From Streptomyces rubellomurinus (lineage in GTDB: Bacteria > Actinomycetota > Actinomycetes > Streptomycetales > Streptomycetaceae): a stretch of 64,000 nucleotides of DNA. The stretch is taken from NCBI RefSeq assembly GCF_000961885.1, contig NZ_JZKH01000016.1:46498-110497 (forward strand). Direction: 5' to 3'. Positions 46,521 through 54,937 of this stretch are shown here, one piece after another. The notes under the pieces are model-generated. The model had not been told where the DNA came from. It saw nothing but the letters and a program-made list of their open reading frames with translations, and did not search any database. Within the stretch, counting starts at the first letter, position 1, and every line of letters begins with the position of its first letter. The translations under genes and the position numbers were made by a program.

Positions 46521-46590
46521 GCCCACCCCCCGCTCCACGTCCGAGCACACCCCTCCCCAACAGGTCCAACAGGTAAGGAAGCAACCTCCC

Positions 46591-47439
46591 ATGCTGCGCA
46601 TCGCCGTCCCCAACAAGGGTTCTCTCTCGGGTCCCGCGGCGGAGATGCTCCATGAGGCCGGCTACCGCCAGCGGAAGGACCCGAAGGAACTCGTCCTGGT
46701 CGACCCGAACAACGAGGTCGAGTTCTTCTTCCTGCGCCCGCGCGACATCGCCGTCTACGTCGGCTCCGGCCGCCTGGACGTCGGCATCACCGGCCGCGAC
46801 CTGCTGCTCGACTCGCACTCCAACGCGGAGGAGGTGCTCGCCCTCGGCTTCGCCGGGTCGACCTTCCGCTTCGCCCGCCCCGAGGGCGTGGACGTGCAGG
46901 ACGTCAAGGGCCTGGAGGGCCTGCGGATCGCCACCTCCTACACCGGCCTGGTCGAGCAGCACCTCGCCGACCACGGCGTGAAGGCGACCGTCACCAAGCT
47001 GGACGGCGCGGTCGAGACCGCGGTGCAGCTGGGCGTCGCCGACGTGATCGCCGACGTGGTGGAGACCGGCACCAGCCTGCGCAACGCCGGCCTGGAGGTG
47101 TTCGGCGACCCGATCCTGATCTCGGACGCCGTCGTGATCCGCCCCAAGGGCGCCGGCGAGGACGCGGGCGTCGACCAGTTCCTGCGCCGCCTGCAGGGCG
47201 TCCTGGTGGCCCGCCGCTACGTGCTGATGGACTACGACATCCGCGCCGAGAAGGTCGGCGCCGCCGTGGCGCTCACCCCCGGCCTGGAGTCGCCGACCGT
47301 CTCCCCGCTGCACACCGAGGGCTGGGTGGCCGTCCGCGCGATGGTGCTCCGCAAGGAGGCCCAGCGGATCATGGACGACCTGTGGAGCATCGGCGCCCGG
47401 GCCATCCTGGTCACCAACATCCACGCCTGCCGCCTCTGA
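46591..47439 (+). CDS. hisG: ATP phosphoribosyltransferase (long form)
   Basis: 282 residues, the first enzyme of histidine synthesis, joining ATP and PRPP in the cytosol. Type-II periplasmic-binding-protein-like domains with LRIAVPNKGSLSGPAAEML, DVGITGRDLLLDS and the PRPP loop ADVIADVVETGTSLRNAGLEV. Residues about 210-282 form the ACT-like regulatory domain (ALTPGLESPTVSPLHTEGWVAVRAMV) for histidine feedback, so this is the long, HisZ-independent form. AGGTAAGGAAG precedes the ATG. Confidence 0.96.
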   Translation: MLRIAVPNKGSLSGPAAEMLHEAGYRQRKDPKELVLVDPNNEVEFFFLRPRDIAVYVGSGRLDVGITGRDLLLDSHSNAEEVLALGFAGSTFRFARPEGVDVQDVKGLEGLRIATSYTGLVEQHLADHGVKATVTKLDGAVETAVQLGVADVIADVVETGTSLRNAGLEVFGDPILISDAVVIRPKGAGEDAGVDQFLRRLQGVLVARRYVLMDYDIRAEKVGAAVALTPGLESPTVSPLHTEGWVAVRAMVLRKEAQRIMDDLWSIGARAILVTNIHACRL

Positions 47440-47474
47440 CCTGCTCGCGGGTCGGAGAGTAAAGAACGGTTCAA

Positions 47475-47508
47475 TGGGGCGGGGACGCCGGCCGGCGTCC
47501 CCGCCCCA
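47475..47508 (+). terminator. Terminator palindrome after hisG
   Basis: TGGGGCGGGGACGCCGG (47475-47491) is followed directly by its exact complement (47492-47508), a 34-base perfect palindrome 36 bases beyond the hisG stop and 35 bases before the PH-domain start. Confidence 0.75.
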
Positions 47509-47542
47509 GCGCTGCCGAGACCAGAACCACCGGAGACCGAAC

Positions 47543-47986
47543 GTGTCCACCCCGCCGCCCGTCGAGTACCCCGTCACCTGGGCGCCGCGCCGTACCCGCG
47601 CCGTGCTGCTGCCGGTCTGCGCGCTGCTGGTGGTGCTGTTCGCGGTGCTCGCCGTGCTGCTCCCGGCGAACTGGCAGCTCAACGACCGGATCATGATGAC
47701 GGCCAGCGGCCTGCTGTTCGCCGGCGTCGGCCTGATGCTGGCCCGCCCCCGGGTGCGCGCCGACGCGGACGGCGTGACGGTGGTCAACTTCGTGCGCAGC
47801 CGCCGGCTGGCCTGGGCGGAGATCGTCCGGGTCAACTTCCGCCAGGGCGACCCGTGGGCCACCCTCGACCTCGCGGACGGCACCTCGCTCGCCGCGGTCG
47901 GCATCCAGTCCGGCGTCGGCAAGGACCAGGCGATCGCGAACGCCCGCGCGCTGCGTGACCTGGTCGAACACCACGCCGCCGGCTGA
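47543..47986 (+). CDS. PH-domain membrane protein
   Basis: 147 residues. Two helices (about 21-41 and 48-65) precede a bacterial PH-like domain (DADGVTVVNFVRSRRLAWAEIVRVNFRQGDPWATLDLADGTSLAAVGIQ) and a short helix. Such proteins are common after hisG in actinomycetes; function unknown. GTG 47543 with GGAGA nine bases upstream is preferred; the upstream frame runs through the hisG terminator. Confidence 0.8.
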   Translation: MSTPPPVEYPVTWAPRRTRAVLLPVCALLVVLFAVLAVLLPANWQLNDRIMMTASGLLFAGVGLMLARPRVRADADGVTVVNFVRSRRLAWAEIVRVNFRQGDPWATLDLADGTSLAAVGIQSGVGKDQAIANARALRDLVEHHAAG

Positions 47987-48128
47987 CCCTCCCGGCCCGG
48001 TGGGCCGCCGGTCGGGGCCCCGAACACGTTTCCCGTCCCGGCCCCGTTATCGTCTACGCTGGTAAAAACAGGGCAAAGCCTTCCGTCGCCCTGCCCACCT
48101 TCGACCTGAGGAGTGACACACCCCCTCG

Positions 48129-48197
48129 ATGGACGATCCGTCCGGTAGTACCTGCGCCGCCTCACTTCCGACCACCGGAAGGCGGGCGGCACTGTGA
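48129..48197 (+). CDS. 22-residue upstream ORF overlapping the CNNM start
   Basis: ATG 48129 to TGA 48197 encodes 22 residues; its stop overlaps the GTG start (48194) of the CNNM gene as GTGA. The CNNM GTG has no ribosome site at the usual distance (GGAAGG is 14 bases upstream), so its translation may depend on ribosomes ending this short frame. The ORF itself has only a distant GGAG. Peptide sequence suggests no function. Confidence 0.4.
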   Translation: MDDPSGSTCAASLPTTGRRAAL

Positions 48198-49537
48198 TCA
48201 CCGCCTGGCTGCTGTTGCTGGCGGCCCTCCTGCTGATCCTCGCCAACGGCCTGTTCGTCGCCGCCGAGTTCGCCTTCGTGACCGTCGAGCGCGGGGCCGT
48301 GGACCGCGCCGCCGAGGCGGGCGACGTCAAGGCCGGCCGGGTCTCCCGGGCCGTGCGGCACCTCTCCTTCGAACTCTCCGGCGCCCAACTGGGCATCACC
48401 GTCACCTCGCTGGTGGTCGGCATGCTCGCCGAGCCTGCGCTGTCCACGCTGCTGTCGCCCGTCATGTCGGGCCTCGGCGTGCCCGACTCGGCCGCCCGCG
48501 GCGTCGCCGTGGTCGTCGGCATGGTGGTGGCCACCGTCGTCCAGATGGTGATCGGCGAGCTGGTGCCGAAGAACTGGGCGATCTCCCGCCCGCTCCAGGT
48601 GGCCCGCGCGGTCGCCGCCCCGCACATGGCCTTCTCCTTCGTCTGCCGCCCGCTGATCAGCGCCCTGAACGGCGCCGCCGACCGTACGGTCCGGGCCTTC
48701 GGCATCGAGCCGCAGGAGGAGCTGGGGCACGCCCGCACCCCGGCCGAACTGGTCTCGCTGGCCCGCCACTCGGCGAAGGCCGGGGCGATAGACGAGGAGT
48801 CGGCGACGCTGTTCGTCCGCACCCTGGGCCTGGGCGAGCTGACCGCCGAGTCCGTGATGACCCCGCGGATCGACGTCGCCGCGCTGCAGCGCCACGCCAC
48901 CGCCTCGGACGTGATCAACCTGACCCGGGCCACCGGCCTGTCCCGCTTCCCGGTCTACGCCGACAGCCTGGACGAGGTCACCGGCATCGTCACGCTCAAG
49001 GACGCGCTCGCCGTCCCGGCCGCCCGGCGCGGCCTGGTCCGGGTGGCCGAACTGGCCGCGCCGCCGCTGCTGGTGCCCGAGACACTGCCCGCCGAGCGGC
49101 TGCTGGAGCGGCTGCGCAAGCTCCAGCCGATGGCCATCGTGGTCGACGAGTACGGCGGCACCGCCGGCGTCGTCACCGTCGAGGACATCGTCGAGGAGAT
49201 CGTCGGCGAGGTACAGGACGAGCACGACCCGGACGACCACCCCGACCTGCTCCCGCTGCCCCCGGTGAACGGCCTGCCCGCCTGGGAGGCGGACGGCCGC
49301 ACCCGGCTCGACCAGCTGGAGCGGATCGGCCTGAGCGCCCCGGACGGCCCGTACGAGACGCTGGCCGGCCTGGTCGCCGACCTGCTCGGCAAGCTCCCCG
49401 AGGTGGGCGAGCAGGCCGGGCTGCCCGGGTGGCGGTTCACCGTGACCGGTGTCGACCGGCACCGCACCAGCCAGGTCCGGGTGGAGCGCACCGCCGTGCC
49501 CTCCCCGTTCGGCGATGCCGGGAGGGACGCCCGATGA
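48194..49537 (+). CDS. CNNM/CorC-type CBS-domain membrane protein (first)
   Basis: 447 residues: CNNM (DUF21) domain with four helices at about 1-145 (LANGLFVAAEFAFVTVERGAV, ELSGAQLGITVTSLVVGMLAEPA, IGELVPKNWAIS), CBS pair at about 215-335 (VMTPRIDVAALQ, SRFPVYADSLDEVTGIVTLKDAL, VVDEYGGTAGVVTVEDIVEEIVGEVQDE) and a CorC/HlyC C-terminal domain. Once called hemolysin; bacterial CNNM proteins (CorC, MpfA) export Mg2+ and Co2+. The last four bases overlap its paralogue (ATGA). Confidence 0.9.
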   Translation: MITAWLLLLAALLLILANGLFVAAEFAFVTVERGAVDRAAEAGDVKAGRVSRAVRHLSFELSGAQLGITVTSLVVGMLAEPALSTLLSPVMSGLGVPDSAARGVAVVVGMVVATVVQMVIGELVPKNWAISRPLQVARAVAAPHMAFSFVCRPLISALNGAADRTVRAFGIEPQEELGHARTPAELVSLARHSAKAGAIDEESATLFVRTLGLGELTAESVMTPRIDVAALQRHATASDVINLTRATGLSRFPVYADSLDEVTGIVTLKDALAVPAARRGLVRVAELAAPPLLVPETLPAERLLERLRKLQPMAIVVDEYGGTAGVVTVEDIVEEIVGEVQDEHDPDDHPDLLPLPPVNGLPAWEADGRTRLDQLERIGLSAPDGPYETLAGLVADLLGKLPEVGEQAGLPGWRFTVTGVDRHRTSQVRVERTAVPSPFGDAGRDAR

Positions 49538-50583
49538 CCGCGCTCCAACTGGCCGTCGCGCTGCTGCTCCTGCTCGGCAACGCCTTCTTCGTCGGCGCCG
49601 AGTTCGCCGTCGTCTCGGTCCGCCGCAGCCAGATCGAACCGCTCGCCGAGGCGGGCAACAAGCGCGCCCGCACCGTGCTGCACGCGCTGTCGAACGTCTC
49701 CGCGATGCTGGCCGCCGCCCAACTCGGCATCACCGTCTGCTCGCTGGGCCTCGGCGCGCTCGCCGAGCCGACCATCGCCGCGCTGCTGGAGGGGCCGTTC
49801 CACGCGATCGGCGTCCCGGCCGGCCTGATGCACCCGCTCTCGTACGGGATCTCGCTCGCCCTCGTGGTGTTCCTGCACATGGTGATGGGCGAGATGGTGC
49901 CGAAGAACATGGCCATGGCCGGCCCGGAGCGGGCCGCGCTGTGGCTCGGCCCGCCGCTGGACCGGCTGGCGCGCTGGCTCGCCCCGGTGATCCGGCTGCT
50001 GAACGCCTGCGCCAACGGCGTGCTGAAGCTGTTCCGGGTGGAGGCCAGGGACGAGGTCGAGTCGGTGTTCACCACCGAGCAGCTGCTGTACCTGCTGGCC
50101 GACTCCCGGGACGCCGGCCTGCTCGACGAGGACCGCCAGGAACGCCTGGAGGACGCCCTGGAGCTGGGCCACCGCCCGGTCACCGAGGTGCTGCTCAGGC
50201 CCGAGCAGCTGGTCACCGTGGACACCAAGGTGACCGCCGCCCAGGTCGAGGAACTGGCGCTGCGCACCGGCTTCTCGCGCTTCCCGGTCACCGACGGCGA
50301 CCCGGCCGGCCAGGGCTACCTGGGCTACCTGCACCTCAAGGACATCCTCGACGTGGACGACCCTTCCGCGCCCGTCCCGGCCCGGCTGTGGCGGCCGATC
50401 ACCGTGCTGCGCGGCAGCCTCCCGCTGGACGACGCGCTCGGCGCGATGCGCCGCGCCGCCTGCCACCTGGCCGCCGTGCTCGACCAGGACGGCCGCACGC
50501 TCGGCGTGGTGATGCTGGAGGACGTGCTGGAGGAGCTGGTCGGCGAGATGCACGACCCGGACCACCGGTCGACCTCCGGGTAG
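49534..50583 (+). CDS. CNNM-type CBS-domain membrane protein (second)
   Basis: 349 residues, paralogue of the preceding gene and probably its partner: GNAFFVGAEFAVVSVRRSQIEP, AAAQLGITVCSLGLGALAEP, MGEMVPKNMAMA, then a CBS pair (SRFPVTDGDPAGQGYLGYLHLKDIL, DQDGRTLGVVMLEDVLEELVGEM). The C-terminal CorC domain of the first protein is missing. The pair-of-paralogues layout suggests a heteromeric Mg2+/cation transporter. ATG 49534 overlaps the upstream stop and has GGGAGG nearby; longer upstream frames are shadows. Confidence 0.9.
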   Translation: MTALQLAVALLLLLGNAFFVGAEFAVVSVRRSQIEPLAEAGNKRARTVLHALSNVSAMLAAAQLGITVCSLGLGALAEPTIAALLEGPFHAIGVPAGLMHPLSYGISLALVVFLHMVMGEMVPKNMAMAGPERAALWLGPPLDRLARWLAPVIRLLNACANGVLKLFRVEARDEVESVFTTEQLLYLLADSRDAGLLDEDRQERLEDALELGHRPVTEVLLRPEQLVTVDTKVTAAQVEELALRTGFSRFPVTDGDPAGQGYLGYLHLKDILDVDDPSAPVPARLWRPITVLRGSLPLDDALGAMRRAACHLAAVLDQDGRTLGVVMLEDVLEELVGEMHDPDHRSTSG

Positions 50584-50665
50584 CCCCCCGGTTTCGCCGA
50601 CGGCGATTCTGCCGACAGCAGGCAACGGTTCCCGTGCCGGCCACCCTCGGAGCAGGGTGGTCGGC

Positions 50666-51649
50666 ATGAGACTTCTGCTGCTGGGTGGGACCGAGTTCGT
50701 CGGCCGGGCCGTCGCCGAGGCGGCGCTGGCCAGGGGCTGGGAGGTGACGGCCCTCAACCGCGGCACGCGGCCCGCCCCCGAGGGCGTGCGCGTGCTGCAC
50801 GGGGACCGCACCGCCGAGGGCGGCCTCGCGGCGCTGGCCACGGGGGAGTGGGACGCGGTGGTGGACACCTGGTCCTGGGCCCCGGCGGCGGTGCGCGACA
50901 GCGCCCGGCTGCTCAACGGCCGGATCGGCCACTACGCGTACGTCTCCAGCCGCTCGGTGTACGACTACCCGCTGACCTCCGGGGCGGGCGAGGCGGCCGC
51001 TGTCGTCGACTCCTCGCCCGACCTGACCGGCGAGGTGCCGTACGCCGAGGCCAAGCGCGGTGCCGAACTGGCGCTGGAGGCGGAGTTCGGCGGCAGCGCG
51101 CTGCTGGCCCGCGCCGGGCTGATCCTCGGCCCGTACGAGGACATCGGCCGGCTGCCCTGGTGGCTGAACCGGATCGCCCGCGGCGGCCCGGTGCTCGCCC
51201 CCGGCCCGCGCGACCTGCCGCTGCAGTACATCGACGTCCGCGACCTCGCGGGCTGGCTGCTGGACGCGGTCGCCGCGCGCCTGGCCGGCCCGTACAACGT
51301 GGTCAGCCCGTCCGGCCACGCCACCATGGGCGAGCTGCTGGACGCCTGCGTACGGGCCGCCGGCCCGGCCGCCGAGCTGCGCTGGACCGACCCGGAGAAG
51401 ATCCTGGCGGCGGGCGTCGCGCCGTGGACGGAGCTGCCGATCTGGCTGGCGCCCGGCGAGCTGTACGACTTCCTGCACACCGGCTCGGTCGAGCGCGCGC
51501 TCGCCGCCGGGCTGCGCTGCCGGCCGGTCGCCGAGACGGTCGAGGACACCTGGGCCTGGCTGCGCTCGATCGGCGGCGAGGCCCCGCAGCGGGCCGACCG
51601 GCCGCCCGTCGGGCTCGACCCGGAGCGGGAGGTGGAGCTGCTGAAGTAG
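50666..51649 (+). CDS. NAD-dependent epimerase/reductase-like protein
   Basis: 327 residues, extended SDR fold. Rossmann motif LLLGGTEFVGRAVAEAAL at 4-21, then a VSSRSVYDYPLTS strand and the PYAEAKRGAE helix carrying the YxxxK pair (Y in VPYAEAK). The glycine motif GGTxFxG is that of the atypical isoflavone-reductase-like and csp41-like group, so an NAD(P)-binding protein whose substrate cannot be read. ATG 50666 is preferred; GTG 50657 would add three residues. Confidence 0.85.
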   Translation: MRLLLLGGTEFVGRAVAEAALARGWEVTALNRGTRPAPEGVRVLHGDRTAEGGLAALATGEWDAVVDTWSWAPAAVRDSARLLNGRIGHYAYVSSRSVYDYPLTSGAGEAAAVVDSSPDLTGEVPYAEAKRGAELALEAEFGGSALLARAGLILGPYEDIGRLPWWLNRIARGGPVLAPGPRDLPLQYIDVRDLAGWLLDAVAARLAGPYNVVSPSGHATMGELLDACVRAAGPAAELRWTDPEKILAAGVAPWTELPIWLAPGELYDFLHTGSVERALAAGLRCRPVAETVEDTWAWLRSIGGEAPQRADRPPVGLDPEREVELLK

Positions 51650-51670
51650 CCGTGTTCGCTGGGGAGTTGG

Positions 51671-53746
51671 TCAGGTGCGGCCGTCGATCAGCTCCCCGTA
51701 CGCCTGCACCAGGTCCGGCAGCCGCAGCGTCGCCAGGTCCTCCCGGCCCGGCGGCTCGCGCAGCAGCGAGAGCCGCAGGTCGCGGTAGGCGCAGGACTTC
51801 TCGTACAGGGTGCGGATGAACCGGCCGTTGCCCAGCTCGTCGATCCAGCCCTCGCGGACCACGTGGGTGCAGATGCTGGCCAGCTCCTCGGCCGCGTCCT
51901 CGTCCCAGCCGTCGCCGTCCCGGCCGGCCAGCGCCGCGCCGATGGCGGTCAGCTCGTTCGGACGGTAGCTCGGGAAGTCCACCCGGGTGGTGAAGCGGGA
52001 GTTGAGGCCGGGGTTGGTGGCCAGCAGCCGGTTCATGCCCTCGGGGTAGCCGGCCAGGATCACCACCAGCCGGTCCCGGTTGTCCTCGGCGCGCTTGAGC
52101 AGCACCTGCAGCGCCTCGTCGCCGTACGCGTCGCCCTTGGTGTAGCCGGAGTTGGAGAGGCTGTACGCCTCGTCGATGAACAGCACGCCGTCCAGCGCCG
52201 AGTCGATCAGCTCGTTCGCCTTCACCGCCGTCTGACCGAGGAACTCGCCGACCAGGTCGGCCCGTTGGGCCTCCACCAGATGGTCGCCGGAGAGCAGGCC
52301 GAGGGCGTGGAAGACCCGGCCGAGGATGCGGGCCACGGTGGTCTTGCCGGTGCCGGACGGCCCGGAGAAGACGAAGTGCCGCTTCGGCGGCTGGACCGGC
52401 AGGCCCTGCTCGGCGCGCAGCCGGGACATCCGCAACTGGGCGGACAGCGCCCGCACTTGGCGCTTGACCGGCTCCAGGCCCACCATCAGCGAGAGTTCGG
52501 CCAGGGCGGCGTCCAACTCCCGGTCGTCACCCGCCGGTTGGGCGGACGGCCCGGGGGCGGAGCGGAGCTGCGCGGCGCCGCGGACGGGCAGCGGCCCGGC
52601 GGGCCCGGCCGGGCCCGCGGCGGGGCCCGATCCGGAGCGCTGCCCGGCGGCCTGCGGCGCGGCGGCGCCGGCGGCGTCGACGACGGCCGTCCCGTCCGCC
52701 CCGGCGGGCTCCGGCGCGCCGTTCGGCAGCACGTTGTTCGGCTGGGCCGCGTTCGATTGGGCCGCGCTCGGCTGGGGGCCGTTGGGCTGCGGGGCCGGCT
52801 CCGGGAACCCGTAGCCCAGCAGGGCCTCGTCCGGGAAGCCCAGGTCCGGGTACGCCCCGTCCGGGCAGGCCGGGTCCTGGTAGCCGGCCGGCTCCGGCCC
52901 GCAGTCCTCGGCGCCGCCCGGGCGCCCGCCGGCCGGCAGCCGGTCCGTCAGCCCGTCCGCCAGCCCGTCCTCGGCGGCGATCGCCGCCAGCCGCGCCTCG
53001 GTGTCCATGAACGCCGGATCGGCCCGGTGCACCGCCCGGTACAGCGGCAGCGCCGCCGCGCTGCGCCCGGCGCCCTCGTAGGCGCGCGCCAGCCAGTACC
53101 GCAGCTCCTTGCGCTGCGGCTGCTCGGAGCGGCAGCGGGCCAGCGAGGCGGCCAGCGGGGCCTGCGCCTGGGCGCACATGTCGAGGCGGACCCGGGCCAT
53201 GCCGGCGAACAGCCCGGCCTCGATGCCGAGCATCGGGTCGTCCAGCAGCCGGTCGGTGTCCCGGATCAGCTGCTCCCAGTCCTTGAGCAGGTAGGAGCGG
53301 CAGGCGTGCAGGAACTGCACGGACGGGTCCTCGCCGGGCGGCGGGCACTGCTCCAACGCGCGGTCCAGCTCGGCCAGGTGGCGGCCGTCCAGCCAGTGCG
53401 AGGCGTGCGCGAGCGCGAGGTCGCGGGTGGTCTCCAGCACGGGCTGCACCCACCAGCCCAGCCAGTACCAGGAGCTGAGCGGGCGTCGGTGCAGCTGCCG
53501 CTGCTCGCCGAACCGCTTCTGGTTGCGGTACATGGCCAGCAGCGCGGCGGAGGTGTCGCTGCGCAGGGCGTGCAGGCCGAGCCAGGCGTCGGCCATCCCG
53601 GGGTCGAGTCTGACGGCGGAGCGGAACTCCTCCTCGGCGCGGGTGTAGGCGCCGGCCGTGTAGGCGTCCATGGCACGCTGCCAGGCGCGGTCGGCGAGCC
53701 GGTCCGGGCCGCCCGCCGTGCTGTCGGAACTGTCCACCGTCGTCAC
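51671..53746 (-). CDS. TPR-AAA+ ATPase of the CbbX/SpoVK/EccA type
   Basis: 691 residues. A TPR-like helical domain at about 15-255, a proline/glycine/alanine-rich disordered linker at about 270-405, and a CbbX-type AAA+ module from 411: Walker A GPSGTGKTT (462-470), Walker B VLFIDEAYSL, sensor-like VVILAGYPEGMN and the arginine in NPGLNSRFTTRVDFP. TPR plus CbbX-type AAA is the architecture of EccA of type VII secretion, but there are no esx or ecc genes next to it, so the name stops at the family. GTG 53746; a GTG at 53750 is in another frame. Confidence 0.88.
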   Translation of the reverse strand: MTTVDSSDSTAGGPDRLADRAWQRAMDAYTAGAYTRAEEEFRSAVRLDPGMADAWLGLHALRSDTSAALLAMYRNQKRFGEQRQLHRRPLSSWYWLGWWVQPVLETTRDLALAHASHWLDGRHLAELDRALEQCPPPGEDPSVQFLHACRSYLLKDWEQLIRDTDRLLDDPMLGIEAGLFAGMARVRLDMCAQAQAPLAASLARCRSEQPQRKELRYWLARAYEGAGRSAAALPLYRAVHRADPAFMDTEARLAAIAAEDGLADGLTDRLPAGGRPGGAEDCGPEPAGYQDPACPDGAYPDLGFPDEALLGYGFPEPAPQPNGPQPSAAQSNAAQPNNVLPNGAPEPAGADGTAVVDAAGAAAPQAAGQRSGSGPAAGPAGPAGPLPVRGAAQLRSAPGPSAQPAGDDRELDAALAELSLMVGLEPVKRQVRALSAQLRMSRLRAEQGLPVQPPKRHFVFSGPSGTGKTTVARILGRVFHALGLLSGDHLVEAQRADLVGEFLGQTAVKANELIDSALDGVLFIDEAYSLSNSGYTKGDAYGDEALQVLLKRAEDNRDRLVVILAGYPEGMNRLLATNPGLNSRFTTRVDFPSYRPNELTAIGAALAGRDGDGWDEDAAEELASICTHVVREGWIDELGNGRFIRTLYEKSCAYRDLRLSLLREPPGREDLATLRLPDLVQAYGELIDGRT

Positions 53747-53979
53747 TCACGCCCCCCGCCGTGTGGCCCGGGGCCCCGGCCCTGGGGGTCGGCTGCGCGC
53801 CGCCGGGCCGGTGGTCGTGGTGCCCCCGGGGCGCATCCGCGCCTGTCAGGAATCGTACCGGCGCGGGGCTGATCCGGAAGGGTGTCGAACAGGGTCAAAT
53901 GCGATCGCGCCAGCGGCCGTTGAGCGGGCGGGCGGCGGGCCGGGCGGTGCGGGGGGCGAGTTTCGGAAGGGCGGGGGAC

Positions 53980-54060
53980 GGCGCCCCCGACTCACGGGGG
54001 AACAAGCCGGGGGCGCCGGGTCCGCAGCGGCCGGAATCTCGCGTTCCGGCGGCTGAGGAG
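53980..54060 (-). ncRNA. Candidate structured small RNA or long leader
   Basis: The strong promoter at 54061-54090 would start RNA near 54055. The first transcribed 80 bases fold as two hairpins: GCCGGAA/TTCCGGC (54050-54044 with 54036-54030) and GGCGCCCCC/GGGGGCGCC (54017-54009 with 53988-53980), the second with a C-rich loop. No open frame with a ribosome site is convincing. It is either a free small RNA or the 5' leader of the AAA gene 230 bases further on. I could not match it to a known RNA family; the 6C family is suggested only by its C-runs. Confidence 0.45.
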
Positions 54061-54090
54061 AACCTAGATCCTGGCAACGCCGCAGGTCAA
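54061..54090 (-). promoter_or_regulatory. Strong promoter reading toward the AAA gene
   Basis: TTGACC (54090-54085), 18-base spacer, TAGGTT (54066-54061), overlapping by a few bases the 3' end of the uridine-kinase-like gene. The AAA start is about 310 bases downstream. The intervening 53747-54060 has no other gene. Confidence 0.65.
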
Positions 54091-54725
54091 GAGCTTGTTG
54101 AAGTTTCACCCAGGGTGCTCGGCAAGATCCGCCCGGTCACCCCGTCGACCCTGGTCGCCGCGTACGGGCGGCTCGGGTCCGCGGCGAAATGCGCCGATTC
54201 GGCCCGCGCCCAGCCCGCCCAGAACTCGGCCAGTTCCGGCCCGTCCCGCAGCTCCCCGCGCCGCCGGGCGGCCGCCGCGTCCAGCTCCATCCAGATCACC
54301 CGGGCCAGCCGCGGCCGCACCGCCCGCCGCCCCGCGCCGACCCCCTCCACGAGCACCACCGGGGCGGCCGGCACCGCGGCCGAGCCGGCGAAGCGGCGCA
54401 GCGTCCAGTCGTACACCCGGTACGCCGTGTCCCGCCCGGCCGCCAGCGGCTCCAGCACCTGGGTGCGCAGCCGGTCGGTCCACTCGAAGGGCTCGCTGTG
54501 GGTCGCCAGGTCGTCGAGGTGGACCACCGGGGCGCCGCCGAGCGCCGCCGCCAGCCGGGCGGCGAAGGTGGTCTTGCCGGATCCGGCGTGCCCGTCCACC
54601 GCCACCAGCCGCACCGGCCCGCAGGAGGGCGGCAGCGCGCGCAGCTCGGCCGCGAGCGCGCCCAGCTCGTCGGCGGGCGCGGTCGGGGGCGCCGAAGGGG
54701 TGGGAAAGGGTCCGGAAGCAGCCAC
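54087..54725 (-). CDS. Uridine-kinase-like P-loop protein
   Basis: 212 residues. Walker A is in VAVDGHAGSGKTTFAARLAAAL (about residues 41-62); VVHLDDLATHSEPFEWTDRL resembles the uridine kinase and phosphoribulokinase substrate loop, and PVVLVEGVGAGRR is the strand-3 acid region. A nucleoside or sugar kinase of the uridine-kinase family is likely; the substrate is not certain. GTG 54725 has no ribosome site and a TAGGGT box a few bases upstream, so the mRNA may be leaderless. Confidence 0.75.
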   Translation of the reverse strand: MAASGPFPTPSAPPTAPADELGALAAELRALPPSCGPVRLVAVDGHAGSGKTTFAARLAAALGGAPVVHLDDLATHSEPFEWTDRLRTQVLEPLAAGRDTAYRVYDWTLRRFAGSAAVPAAPVVLVEGVGAGRRAVRPRLARVIWMELDAAAARRRGELRDGPELAEFWAGWARAESAHFAADPSRPYAATRVDGVTGRILPSTLGETSTSS

Positions 54726-54937
54726 ATCGGCAACCCTACGGTGCCGTATCCCGCCACTGCGGACAGTTGATCCGTGCTGGTCGTGACGGCAGCCCGGGTT
54801 TCCGGCATACTCGCCTTCGCCACGCCTGTGAACGGCCGTTCACCGCAACCCGGTGACGGTCGGGCCGACCTGCCACACCCGCGCCGGACCACGCCGACAC
54901 CGAGGCGCGGCGCCCGATCGAGGAGGCGACCGCCGCC

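Noticed and set aside
53980..54060. 6C RNA
   Set aside because: C-runs are present in the second hairpin, but the two-hairpin 6C layout with C-rich loops in both is not seen.
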